Origin: Acidobacteriota bacterium
GTDB lineage: Bacteria > Acidobacteriota > Terriglobia > Bryobacterales > Bryobacteraceae
Assembly (NCBI GenBank): GCA_016870995.1
Contig: VFZU01000055.1
Coordinates: 1-35,853, forward strand
Direction: 5' to 3'
Length of the DNA: 35,853 bases
The notes under the pieces are model-generated. The model ran no database searches, was not told the origin of the DNA, and saw nothing but the letters and a program-made list of their open reading frames with translations. Both the position numbers and the translations under genes were made by a program. Positions 1 to 7,668 of the stretch are shown in pieces. Positions within the stretch are counted from its first letter, which is position 1. Each line of letters begins with the position of its first letter.

Positions 1-918
1 GCCCTCCGGGCTCCTTCCGCAGCCCCGGAATCGTGTTTGTTTTCTCTCGACATCGAACATCTCCTTTCGAACATTTTCTCTATGAAATGTCCCAGGGAGC
101 TGTCCATCAAAATCGCGGAGCGGGAGACCGTCAACCAGAAGGTAGTTCTCGCCATTCTCACTAAGCGCGGTTTCCATGTCGAAGTAGCCGCCAATGGCAT
201 TGAAGCCATCGCCGCCCTCCAGAAGAACATCTTTGATCTCGTCCTTATGGACGTCCAGATGCCTTACATGGACGGCATCGAAGCCACTTGCAAGATTCGC
301 GAAGAGCTGCGCCTCACTACATTGCCCATCATCGCCATGACAGCCCACGCCATGACAGGTGACAGAGAGCGCTGCATCGACGCCGGCATGAACGACTACG
401 CCTCAAAGCCCGTCAATCCATCCACCTTGGTCCACACCATCATGCGGTATCTCGACGCAACCCCTGAGCCGGTTCTGCCCAAGCCGCAAGAATCCGCTGT
501 CGTCGAAGCCGCCGCTATTCCAGAGGTTTCTCCGCTCCAGGCGATTGACCGCGGTCTGGCCGCCCGCCTCACTGACAACGACACCGTCCTGTTCGAAGGC
601 ATGCTGCTCCTGTTCCTTCAGATGGCACCCGAGCGTATCGAGAAAATTCAGACCGCCGTCTCTCGCGACGATCGGGCTGCCGTTGAGCGCGAAATCCGCA
701 AGATCCGCTCTGCGGCAGAACGAATCGCAGCCGTCAGCGTGGTCGAGTCCGCCGTGCGCCTGATGGGTGCCTTCGAGGCCCGTGAGCAGTCTGAGATCCA
801 GCAAAGCCTCATGGCCCTGGAGTCGCAAATCTCGCGCCTCTCTCGCCACGCGAGCGACAGCGCCAAAGCCCCCTCCAGCGAGTCCCAGATCAAGGCCTCT
901 GAGCTAGGCAGTACGTAG
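1..918 (+). CDS. Response-regulator receiver plus Hpt-like domain protein, 5' end outside window
   Basis: The frame is open from base 1, so the true start probably lies upstream; a TTG at 37 and an ATG at 82 are the only start candidates inside and neither has a good ribosome site. The first recognisable part is a receiver domain: VNQKVV helix, LVLMDVQMPYMDG with the phospho-accepting Asp, the Thr of IIAMTAHAM and the Lys of YASKPV. The usual acidic pair before VNQ is partly lost (AER in place of AED). The last 100 residues are helical and resemble an Hpt domain, but the HxxKG site reads RKIRS, so the phosphorylatable His is missing. This architecture is normal for the C-terminal end of a hybrid histidine kinase. 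The 3' end overlaps a convergent gene by about 270 nt. The domain calls are firm; whether it is a fragment or decayed is open. Confidence 0.75.
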   Translation, partial: ALRAPSAAPESCLFSLDIEHLLSNIFSMKCPRELSIKIAERETVNQKVVLAILTKRGFHVEVAANGIEAIAALQKNIFDLVLMDVQMPYMDGIEATCKIREELRLTTLPIIAMTAHAMTGDRERCIDAGMNDYASKPVNPSTLVHTIMRYLDATPEPVLPKPQESAVVEAAAIPEVSPLQAIDRGLAARLTDNDTVLFEGMLLLFLQMAPERIEKIQTAVSRDDRAAVEREIRKIRSAAERIAAVSVVESAVRLMGAFEAREQSEIQQSLMALESQISRLSRHASDSAKAPSSESQIKASELGST

Positions 919-1427
919 GCATCCCCGTCGTCAAACCCCACTGCCAGCGGCACACCGAACCCATTGCCGTGCTGTTGCGCCAGCAACCCCACATACCCCA
1001 GGCAAAGCACATACAGCAACACGGGCAGTTCCCCGTCCGCCTGTTCTGAGATCACTCCAAACGCCCGCAGTGCCTGTGAGTCTCCCCAATCCTCACCCGA
1101 GCGAAACACATACTCGCAAGCCCAGTCGCACGCCTTCTCGGCAGCATCGAAATCTCCCGTCCCATCCAGATGCACTGTGCTTCCATCTTCTGAAATCCCA
1201 AAGTAAAAAGCGAGAATTTCAGCAATATTCTCAGGCCGATTCCCCTCCAGCCACAACACAAACGACCGTTCTTCGCGCTTCAAATCCAACCCGTCCAATT
1301 CCCTCCACAGCGCTCCGGCTGCAACCGTTCCCGCATACCGCAGCAATTCCTTTACGCCCGCACCAAACTCATAATGCGCGGCGAAGAACCCTCTTAGATA
1401 CGCAACATGCCCTTCAAGCTCATCCAC
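648..1427 (-). CDS. Hypothetical protein, third gene of the leftward operon
   Basis: The start ATG overlaps the stop region of the upstream decarboxylase gene (start at 1427, upstream stop at 1420-1422), which suggests translational coupling. The first 170 residues look like a soluble acidic alpha/beta protein rich in Trp, Leu, Glu and Gly. I recognise no family. The reading frame stays open a further 270 nt antisense to the receiver gene. There its sequence turns Arg/Ser-rich (for example RAMRLCWISDC), unlike the rest of the protein. Either the two genes truly overlap tail to tail, or one has lost its original stop by a frameshift. The upstream part (about 920-1427) is the better supported portion. 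Confidence 0.5.
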   Translation of the reverse strand: MDELEGHVAYLRGFFAAHYEFGAGVKELLRYAGTVAAGALWRELDGLDLKREERSFVLWLEGNRPENIAEILAFYFGISEDGSTVHLDGTGDFDAAEKACDWACEYVFRSGEDWGDSQALRAFGVISEQADGELPVLLYVLCLGYVGLLAQQHGNGFGVPLAVGFDDGDAYVLPSSEALIWDSLEGALALSLAWRERREICDSRAMRLCWISDCSRASKAPIRRTADSTTLTAAIRSAAERILRISRSTAARSSRETAV

Positions 1428-2775
1428 CCGCCACCCCCCGCAACAGTTTCCAGACCACCGCCAGATCCTCTCGCGACGTCTGGATGTTGCCGATCGCCAG
1501 CCGAATCACCTTGCGTCCTGCAAGCACGTTGGGCGACAGCAAAACCTCACCACTGCGATCCACCGCCTCAAACATCTGCTGTGTCGCCTCATCGCCATCC
1601 CGGTGCCGAAATACAACCAGCGAATAATCCACCGGCGCACATACTTCAAAGCTCGGGTGCTGCCGCATCTCTTCGGCCAGCCATTTGGCATCCTCGATCT
1701 GCTGGTGGATCATCGCGGCAATCTTCTCGCGCCCAAACGACCGCATCGTAAACCACAACTTCAACGATCGGAACCTTCGTCCCAGCGGCAATCCATACTC
1801 GTGATAGTTCAACGCCCGCTCATCCCCAGCCGTTCGCAAATACTCCGGCACCAGCGAGAACGCGTTCCGCAACCACTCTTTGTCGCGGCAATACAGCACG
1901 CTCAAATCCATCGGCACAAACATCCACTTGTGCGGATTCACGACAAACGAATCCGCCTCATCCACACCATCCATCAGGGGCTGATACCTCGGGTCCACCG
2001 CCGTGCTGCCGCCATAGGCGCAATCGACGTGTACCCACATCCCATGTTTCTTGGCAATCGCCAACACTTCTCGCACCGGATCGATGCTCGCCACGCTAGT
2101 CGTTCCCACGGTCGGGATCACGCAAAACGGCTCAAGCCCAGCCGCCAGGTCCTCCGTGATCGCCGCCTCCAGCAAATCCATCCGCATCCGGAACGCATCG
2201 TCCACATCGATCAACCGCACGTGCTCGCGCGCTACACCCGCCGCCAGCGCACCCTTTTCAATCGAGCTATGTGCATGCTTGCTCGCATACAACGTGCCCT
2301 TCGAAACCCCCTTACGCACTCGTGCCGCGACAATCGCATGAAACGTACTCGTCGACGCCGTATCCAGAATCTGCCCAAACCATCCCGGCGAAATCCCCAT
2401 CCATTGCCGCAACCAATCAAGCGTCACTTGCTCGAGTTCTGTCGCCGCCGGCGAACTCTTCCACAACATCGCATTCGGATTCAGAGCCGCAGCCAGCATC
2501 TCGGCCAGAATGCCTTCTCCCGGCGATGAGTTGGCAAAGTACCCCATGAACCGCGGATGATTCCAGTGCGTACTCCTTGGCACGATCTCCCGCTCGAAGT
2601 CCTCGAGGATCTGCCCGAAATCCTCGCCTTGTTCGGGCCCAGATTTCGGCAGTGCATCCACCAGCGATCCCGGCTTCACATCCGGCAGCACAGGATAATC
2701 CCGCGTGTGCTCTAGAAAATGCGCCACCCAATCGACAGCCGCATAACCGTAAGTCCGAAACTCCTCAGGCGTCAT
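1420..2775 (-). CDS. Pyridoxal-phosphate-dependent group II decarboxylase (aromatic amino acid type)
   Basis: About 451 residues, typical of aromatic-L-amino-acid/tryptophan/tyrosine decarboxylases, which release CO2 from an amino acid to give an amine. Visible family marks are HWNHPRFMGYFANSSP near the N-terminus, HVDCAYGGS (PLP-binding Asp, near residue 248) and VNPHKWMFVP with the Schiff-base Lys near residue 283. I chose the ATG at 2775 (MTPEEFRTYG, the usual family start) over an upstream ATG at 2802, whose first nine codons would overlap the DapA-like gene; with 2775 the genes are 4 nt apart. A GGAGG lies 15 nt upstream. It belongs to a leftward operon with the DapA-like lyase before it and an unknown gene after it. 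The substrate cannot be read from sequence. Confidence 0.92.
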   Translation of the reverse strand: MTPEEFRTYGYAAVDWVAHFLEHTRDYPVLPDVKPGSLVDALPKSGPEQGEDFGQILEDFEREIVPRSTHWNHPRFMGYFANSSPGEGILAEMLAAALNPNAMLWKSSPAATELEQVTLDWLRQWMGISPGWFGQILDTASTSTFHAIVAARVRKGVSKGTLYASKHAHSSIEKGALAAGVAREHVRLIDVDDAFRMRMDLLEAAITEDLAAGLEPFCVIPTVGTTSVASIDPVREVLAIAKKHGMWVHVDCAYGGSTAVDPRYQPLMDGVDEADSFVVNPHKWMFVPMDLSVLYCRDKEWLRNAFSLVPEYLRTAGDERALNYHEYGLPLGRRFRSLKLWFTMRSFGREKIAAMIHQQIEDAKWLAEEMRQHPSFEVCAPVDYSLVVFRHRDGDEATQQMFEAVDRSGEVLLSPNVLAGRKVIRLAIGNIQTSREDLAVVWKLLRGVAGG

Positions 2776-2779
2776 AGCG

Positions 2780-3685
2780 TTACTTGGAATCCTCCAGCAC
2801 ATGGGGCAACCAGTTCAAAAACCAGTGCCGATACGCTTCCAGCGGAACATTGCCCAACCACGTCGAATCCGGCCTTGCCGGGAGCTTGCGCAGCCGGCAG
2901 GCTTCTGCCACGCCAAACGGGGTAGGGAAGGCATTCAACCAATCGATAAACTCCTTCAGGTATCCCCACAGCTTTGCTTCTTGCCCTGCATCCCCGCTTG
3001 CCACAGCGCGGTCAAGCGCACAAACCAGTTCCGGCAGCGCGGCTGCGCACCCGCTGATCACACCCACCGCGGGCCCTTTGCGCGAGTCACAAAGCGCTGT
3101 GTCATTCCCGACCAATAAAGTTTTCCCCGTCCCGGTCAGCCCCTCCAGATACTCGGGCTTGCCAGAAGAATCTTTGATGCCCGCATACATCCCGCTCTCG
3201 AGTAACCGTCGCGAAACCGCGAGCGGAATCGCCGCCGTAAAAAATGGAATGTTGTAGAGATACAGCGGCAGAAACTTTGCCGCCTTCTCTGCCAGCCGCA
3301 GATAAAAGTTCTCGATCTGCTCCTCGGAATACTTGAAGTAATAAGGCGGCAGAACCAGCGCCAGCGATGCCCCCGAGTCCGCTGCCTGTTCCGCCAGATG
3401 CACCGTCACATCCAGCGTCGAGTGCGCAATTCCCACCGCCACCGGCTTGCGGCTCCGCTTGATCCCAAAGCTCACCAGCTTCTCCCGCTCCTCCACATCG
3501 AAGTGCAAGAAGTTCCCCGTCGTTCCGAAGATACTGATCCCCTCAACCGGTGACGCACTCAAAAAGTCGATCACTTCCATCGATGCGCCTAAATCGACAT
3601 AGTTCGATCGCTCCCTGGCAGGAGTAATTGCAGCGGCGTAAACCCCTCTGGGCGGGATATGATTGAGAGCGTTGGTCACAGCCAT
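2780..3685 (-). CDS. DapA/NanA-family class I lyase (dihydrodipicolinate synthase-like)
   Basis: About 301 residues, the usual length of the DHDPS/N-acetylneuraminate lyase family, which are TIM-barrel aldolases or dehydratases acting on pyruvate or related 2-oxo acids. FGTTGNF is the pyruvate carboxylate-binding site, LYNIP carries the conserved Tyr and GIKDSSG the Schiff-base Lys. The chosen start ATG at 3685 gives MAVTNALNHIPPRGVYAAAITP, a normal family N-terminus; a longer frame up to 3943 only runs antisense to the oxidoreductase. The start shares a CATG with the start of the divergent gene. GGGAA lies about 8 nt upstream. First gene of an operon with a PLP decarboxylase, so a role in a catabolic pathway rather than lysine synthesis is likely but unproven. 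Confidence 0.9.
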   Translation of the reverse strand: MAVTNALNHIPPRGVYAAAITPARERSNYVDLGASMEVIDFLSASPVEGISIFGTTGNFLHFDVEEREKLVSFGIKRSRKPVAVGIAHSTLDVTVHLAEQAADSGASLALVLPPYYFKYSEEQIENFYLRLAEKAAKFLPLYLYNIPFFTAAIPLAVSRRLLESGMYAGIKDSSGKPEYLEGLTGTGKTLLVGNDTALCDSRKGPAVGVISGCAAALPELVCALDRAVASGDAGQEAKLWGYLKEFIDWLNAFPTPFGVAEACRLRKLPARPDSTWLGNVPLEAYRHWFLNWLPHVLEDSK

Positions 3686-4949
3686 GGAGTTTCCCAATTT
3701 ACCGCAATCCCTAAAGGATCGGCGCGCTTTTCTTACCGCCGGTGCTTTCACCATCGTTCGCCCCGAGCTCGTCCGCGGCGCCGGCCCGGCCAAACTCAAA
3801 GCCGGTCTCATCGGTTCCGGTGGTCGAGGCCGCCAGGCCGTGGTCGATCTCCTCACGGCCGACCCCACGGTTGAGGTAACCGCCATTGGCGATCTTTTCG
3901 AAGACAAGCTCGAAACGAACCTCGCCTGGCTCAAAGACTCCAACCGCTTCCCTAAAACTCACGACCGCGTCAAGGTCTCTCCCGAACACCGCTTCACCGG
4001 CTTCGACGCCTACCAGAAAGTCCTCGCGAGCGACGTTGACATCGTCATGCTCTGCACGCCTCCCGGCTACCGTCCCATGCACTTTGAAGCCGCCGTCGAA
4101 GCCGGCAAGCACGTCTTCTGTGAAAAACCCTTCGCCACAGACCCGGGCGGCATCCGCCGCTTCATGGCCGCCGCCAAGAAGAGCGAAGAGAAAAAACTCA
4201 CGGTCGTCTCGGGCGCACAGCGCCGCTTCCAGCGCGAATACGTCGAAACTGTGGACAAGATCCAAAATGGTGCCCTCGGTGAAATCCGCGCTGCCTATGC
4301 TTATTGGGTCGGCACTCCGGTCATCCAGCAGCCCAAGGGGCGCGATCCCAAATGGGGCGACATGGCCTGGCAGCATCGCAACTGGTATTCCAACGTGTGG
4401 CTCTGCGGCGATCAAATCGTCGAACAACACCTCCACAATATCGACGTCATCAATTGGGTCATGGGCACCCACCCGGTCAAGGTCTTCGCCACCGGCGGAG
4501 CCGCCTGGCGTCCCCGTGACGAAGTCCACGGCTCTATCTACGACCACACCACGGCCGACTTCGAATATGCCAACGGCGTCCGCCTTTCAAGCTACTGCCG
4601 GCAGTTCCCCAAGGGCCTCTATACCAACGTCAGCGAACAAATCAGCGGGGCCAAAGGCAAATCCAACTGCCGCGACCTCGGCTCAAAAGACATCAACCCT
4701 TACGTCGCCGAACACGTTGCTTTGGCAAAGTCCATTCGTGGCGATGGTCCTTACATCAATCATTCAATGGCCGTCGCCGAGTCCACGCTCACTTGCATCA
4801 TGGCGCGCGAGAGTGCTTACTCTGGACAGGAAATCACCTGGGAGCAAGCGCTCAATTCTCCGCTCGATCGCAGCCCCAAAGAGTTCTCCTACGACGCCAA
4901 AATGGAAGTCTTCCCGCTCCCCGTCCCTGGCCAATATAAATTCGTCTGA
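3684..4949 (+). CDS. Gfo/Idh/MocA-family oxidoreductase with Tat signal
   Basis: About 421 residues. It starts with a twin-arginine-type leader, DRRAFLTAGAF, then KAGLIGSGGRGRQ, the Rossmann glycine motif for NAD(P), and CEKPFATDPGG, the family's Lys-Pro hallmark. The C-terminal half has the usual beta-sheet substrate domain (WYSNVWLCGDQIVEQHLHNIDV). Such exported members are common in Acidobacteriota and Planctomycetota and act on sugars or cyclitols in the periplasm, with a pre-bound cofactor. The ATG at 3684 is preferred; a TTG at 3663 in frame would add seven residues (MRALVTA) and lies behind GGCGGGA. The start overlaps that of the divergent lyase gene. Substrate unknown. Confidence 0.9.
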   Translation: MEFPNLPQSLKDRRAFLTAGAFTIVRPELVRGAGPAKLKAGLIGSGGRGRQAVVDLLTADPTVEVTAIGDLFEDKLETNLAWLKDSNRFPKTHDRVKVSPEHRFTGFDAYQKVLASDVDIVMLCTPPGYRPMHFEAAVEAGKHVFCEKPFATDPGGIRRFMAAAKKSEEKKLTVVSGAQRRFQREYVETVDKIQNGALGEIRAAYAYWVGTPVIQQPKGRDPKWGDMAWQHRNWYSNVWLCGDQIVEQHLHNIDVINWVMGTHPVKVFATGGAAWRPRDEVHGSIYDHTTADFEYANGVRLSSYCRQFPKGLYTNVSEQISGAKGKSNCRDLGSKDINPYVAEHVALAKSIRGDGPYINHSMAVAESTLTCIMARESAYSGQEITWEQALNSPLDRSPKEFSYDAKMEVFPLPVPGQYKFV

Positions 4950-5007
4950 GGATTACGGGCGGCCAGTCTCACGGCGATCCTCTCAGTCAAGTTCAGTCCC
5001 CAGCGGA

Positions 5008-5033
5008 GGTTCCCCCTTCGCCGATCGGGAACC
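5008..5033. repeat. 7-bp inverted repeat GGTTCCC/GGGAACC
   Basis: GGTTCCC at 5008-5014 and GGGAACC at 5027-5033 are perfect complements with a 12-nt spacer. The repeat lies 59 nt after the oxidoreductase stop. It could be a 3' hairpin for that transcript, although no T-run follows. Confidence 0.5.
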
Positions 5034-5053
5034 ACATTCAGCATCAAGCCGCA

Positions 5054-5075
5054 GGCGATCTCATCAGGTATCGCC
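5054..5075. repeat. 6-bp inverted repeat GGCGAT/ATCGCC
   Basis: GGCGAT at 5054-5059 pairs perfectly with ATCGCC at 5070-5075 across 10 nt. Short enough to arise by chance; listed because it is the second of three hairpins in one gap. Confidence 0.35.
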
Positions 5076-5159
5076 AAGGCAACCCGACCCGAGCAGATCT
5101 CAATCCCGCGAATCAACACCCGATTTTCTTCCGAGCTTGATAAGTCCCCGCCCCCAAAG

Positions 5160-5213
5160 AAAAAAAGCCCAGCCTCACCCTCCGCGATCGCGGACTAGTG
5201 AAAGGCTCGGGCT
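5160..5213 (-). terminator. Probable intrinsic terminator of the PilZ gene
   Basis: Read on the minus strand, GGGCT-type arm 5209-5213 and AGGCT-type arm 5203-5207 pair with AGCCT (5171-5175) and AGCCC (5166-5170), with one bulged base. The run of A at 5160-5166 then becomes a T-run immediately after the stem. The loop contains a perfect 12-bp palindrome, CCGCGATCGCGG (5182-5193), which could fold on its own. It lies about 73 nt past the PilZ stop. Confidence 0.6.
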
Positions 5214-5285
5214 CTTTCGCAAAAAGCTTTCAGGCCGCCGTGTGGGCCATCCAATTCGCAAAATCCCCTCACTCGTCGACCGACC

Positions 5286-5675
5286 TTATGAGGTCGCGAT
5301 CAAACCCTGATCCGCTGGTTCTTCCTTCGCCCCCACCAGACGGCGCGGGTCGAGCAGGTGCATCGGTTTGAATTGCTTGGCGTTCCAGCGGTGTCCCGGT
5401 TCAAACTCCACACCCAGGAAGTAACCGATATCTTTGAAGACGCAGTACCGCACCCGGCCCTCAAACGTGCCTTTTTCGTGCGTGATGAGCACAATCGCTT
5501 GTACTGGAACGTCTTCTTCCAATTGAAGACACGCTCCAGACAAGGAGATATCTTCGAGATTGGCAACCACGGCATGGTCATTCCCCGACTTGTCGCGCCA
5601 TTCCACCTTTACCAGATCCGCGCATAACATCCTCGGATTCACTCTCCGGTCTTGCATGGTTATGATATCGGCCAT
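5286..5675 (-). CDS. PilZ-domain protein (probable c-di-GMP binding)
   Basis: 129 residues, a stand-alone PilZ domain. RRVNPR near residues 9-14 matches the RxxxR half of the c-di-GMP site and EDISLSGACLQL near residues 42-53 matches the D/NxSxxG half. Proteins of this type bind cyclic di-GMP and adjust motility, polysaccharide production or transcription through a partner. The ATG at 5675 is used; a second in-frame ATG six codons on (MQDRR) is also possible, as neither has a strong ribosome site. CATAAT at 5689-5694 (minus strand) resembles a -10 box, without a clear -35. It stands alone between a terminator-like hairpin and the deformylase gene, not far from motAB, a plausible but unproven functional target. 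Confidence 0.85.
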   Translation of the reverse strand: MADIITMQDRRVNPRMLCADLVKVEWRDKSGNDHAVVANLEDISLSGACLQLEEDVPVQAIVLITHEKGTFEGRVRYCVFKDIGYFLGVEFEPGHRWNAKQFKPMHLLDPRRLVGAKEEPADQGLIATS

Positions 5676-5716
5676 TGCCTGCGAGCCGATTATGAAAGAC
5701 CCTTCCCAAAATTGCC

Positions 5717-6241
5717 CTAGAAAGTACTAAGTGGATTTTTGCCTAAAGTTCGCAGGTACTCGCCCCGAGTCATCAGCGAATCCTTCAGGTCGATCGCCCG
5801 GTCGACAGATAACACCCCATCGAGGTGATCCGCCTCATGCTGTAGCAATTCAGCGAATGCCCATTCCGCCTCCAGACGCCTCTCGGCCCCTGTCCGGTCC
5901 TGATACCGCAGCCACACCCGCTCGCTCCGATTCAGCCGCACCATCAGATTCGGAAAGCTGAAGCAGTCATCCCACATCTCGAATTGCTCCTCGCTCTGCC
6001 GCTCGATCTCAGGATTGATCAACTCGTAAGTCTCCCCCGCGATTTCGATATAGATCACCCGATCCGGCACCCCAATCTGGATCGCCGCAATCCCTCTGCC
6101 GAATCCATGCGTACGCTGAAACTCATGCAGCGTGTCCTTCAGGTCGTTCAAGGTCTCAATCGCCTGATCTACCGCCGTAACTTCCCGGGACTTGCATCGC
6201 AAGAGAGGATCGCCCAATTCGATAATCCGCCGTATCGCCAT
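5717..6241 (-). CDS. def: Peptide deformylase
   Basis: 174 residues. Peptide deformylase removes the N-formyl group from new proteins using a bound metal. All three motifs are visible: GRGIAAIQIG (motif 1), DDCFSFP (motif 2, with the metal-binding Cys) and QHEADHLDG (motif 3, two metal-binding His and the catalytic Glu). Motif 2 departs from the canonical EGCLS, so this may be a divergent or secondary deformylase. The ATG at 6241 starts the usual MAIRRIIELGDPLL; a longer frame to 6313 adds a basic stretch antisense to the next gene and is unlikely. No fmt gene is adjacent. Divergent from the membrane protein at 6256 with 14 nt between start codons. Confidence 0.9.
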   Translation of the reverse strand: MAIRRIIELGDPLLRCKSREVTAVDQAIETLNDLKDTLHEFQRTHGFGRGIAAIQIGVPDRVIYIEIAGETYELINPEIERQSEEQFEMWDDCFSFPNLMVRLNRSERVWLRYQDRTGAERRLEAEWAFAELLQHEADHLDGVLSVDRAIDLKDSLMTRGEYLRTLGKNPLSTF

Positions 6242-6255
6242 ACTGGAGAAATACC

Positions 6256-6795
6256 ATGCCAAGCATCCCACTCGCTTTCGTCTGGTTCGCCGTCCTTGCC
6301 GGGTACTTGCCATATTCCATGGGCTACGCCTTCCTCAATCCGCTGATCCTTATCGGCTATGGGCTGCTCGGCTGGCTCATCGGGGCCAATCTGCCCACAG
6401 CTCGCCCCGCCATCACCGCCGGCATGCTCACCACTTTGCTCGCCATCCTGATGGTCAACATCTCAAGCGGCATTCCGCATCTGGTCCTGCCTTCGGCTTC
6501 CATCCTGTTTTCAAGCCTCCTGCTCACTGTCTCTTCGGTACTTGCCACCAGCGCCCTGCGTCGACGCTGGCTGGCCGGCGGCATGGCAGAAGATCGCATT
6601 CAGTTCATCCTCCGCGCTGCCTTTGCTGCTGCCGCTGTCCTGCTTTACCTCAATGGCTATCTCCCCTACGACGTCAAAATCCGGATCGCTGCCCACACGA
6701 CCAACCGCGACCTCGTAGCTTTTTCTCTGGCGACTTCTGCGATCCTGCTCACTCTTTCTCGCTTTTTCTCTAATGCGCCCCTTCCCAACCGATAA
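6256..6795 (+). CDS. Hypothetical multi-pass membrane protein
   Basis: 179 residues with about five hydrophobic segments (roughly residues 5-22, 28-45, 52-68, 75-95 and 115-132, perhaps another at 150-168). GGAG lies 8 nt before the ATG, so the start is well supported. No family recognised. It stops 12 nt before motA and runs in the same direction, so it is probably co-transcribed with the stator genes; a role in motility is only suggested by position. Confidence 0.75.
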   Translation: MPSIPLAFVWFAVLAGYLPYSMGYAFLNPLILIGYGLLGWLIGANLPTARPAITAGMLTTLLAILMVNISSGIPHLVLPSASILFSSLLLTVSSVLATSALRRRWLAGGMAEDRIQFILRAAFAAAAVLLYLNGYLPYDVKIRIAAHTTNRDLVAFSLATSAILLTLSRFFSNAPLPNR

Positions 6796-6807
6796 GGACC
6801 TCTAGCA

Positions 6808-7665
6808 ATGTTCGCAATCATCGGTATCGTACTTGTAATCGGCGCAGTCGGAGGCGGCTACGCCATGTCACACGGGAAGTTCCCCGTCCTCTGGCAACCA
6901 GCGGAACTCGTTGTCATCTTTGGCACAGCCATTGGCAGTATGCTCGTCGCCAACCCCATTGCTAACATCCTGGCTCTCGTCAAAGGCATTCTGGGCGTCT
7001 TGAAGGGCAGTCCCTACACCAAGAACCACTATCTCGACACGCTCAAAGCCCTCATGGAAGTTTTCAGCTACGGCCGCAAAAACGGCCTGCAAAAGCTTGA
7101 AACCGACATTGAAAATCCCAAACAAAGCCAGCTCTTCTCACAACACAAAGTCTTTACCTCCAACCACCACGCCCTCGATTTCGTCTGCGACACCATCCGT
7201 ACCTCGATCGCTGGCGGCATCGGCCACTTTGAAATCGAACAATCGATGGAAGCAGACATCGACATCATGAAGCACGAGCTTGAGCAACCCGTTGCCGCTC
7301 TCAAAGAAATGGCCGACTCTCTCCCCGGCATGGGCATCGTTGCCGCAGTCCTGGGCGTCGTCATCACCATGGGTAGCCTCGGCGGTCCTCCAGAAGAAAT
7401 CGGCGAACACGTTGCCGCCGCTCTCGTTGGCACCTTCCTCGGCATTCTCTTCTGCTACGGCATCTTTGGCCCTCTGGCCAGCAACATTCAAAAGACCAAC
7501 TATGGCGAAATCGAGTACATGCATGTCCTGCGCGCCGGCGTCGGGGCCTTCATCAAAGGTGCAGCTCCCATCCTCGCCGTCGAAATGGCGCGACGCTCCA
7601 TTCCCCCGCATGTCCGCCCCAGCTTCAAGGACATGGAGCAAAAGGTCAAGGGCGGAGGCAAATAG
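6808..7665 (+). CDS. motA: Flagellar motor stator protein MotA
   Basis: 285 residues, close to the E. coli-type MotA length. MotA forms with MotB the inner-membrane ion channel whose flow drives flagellar rotation. Hydrophobic segments near 3-20, 30-50, 170-190 and 200-222 fit the four-helix plan; the cytoplasmic loop is FEIEQSMEADIDIMKHE, carrying charged residues that face the rotor. DSLPGMGIVAAVLGVVITMG contains the conserved Pro of TM3. AAGGA stands 9 nt before the ATG. motB follows after 3 nt. No other flagellar genes are in the window. Confidence 0.95.
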   Translation: MFAIIGIVLVIGAVGGGYAMSHGKFPVLWQPAELVVIFGTAIGSMLVANPIANILALVKGILGVLKGSPYTKNHYLDTLKALMEVFSYGRKNGLQKLETDIENPKQSQLFSQHKVFTSNHHALDFVCDTIRTSIAGGIGHFEIEQSMEADIDIMKHELEQPVAALKEMADSLPGMGIVAAVLGVVITMGSLGGPPEEIGEHVAAALVGTFLGILFCYGIFGPLASNIQKTNYGEIEYMHVLRAGVGAFIKGAAPILAVEMARRSIPPHVRPSFKDMEQKVKGGGK

Positions 7666-7668
7666 CCC

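Larger units (their letters stand above)
4950..5285. other. Intergenic region rich in inverted repeats
   Basis: This 336-nt gap between two converging genes holds no convincing gene. A minus-strand frame at 4889-5119 could encode a 76-residue peptide (RVALAIPDEIACGLM and similar), but it overlaps the oxidoreductase 3' end, lacks an ATG and has no family I recognise. The region contains at least three perfect or near-perfect inverted repeats listed separately, one of which looks like the terminator of the PilZ gene. Confidence 0.6.

Noticed and set aside
2780-3943. Long version of the DapA-like gene starting at 3943
   Set aside because: The extra 86 residues are Arg/Pro/Ser-rich antisense of the oxidoreductase start; the family N-terminus begins at 3685.
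3711-4547. 278-codon minus-strand frame inside the Gfo/Idh/MocA gene
   Set aside because: Antisense shadow: Asp/Glu/Gly/Val-rich product without motifs, opposite a gene with clear family motifs.
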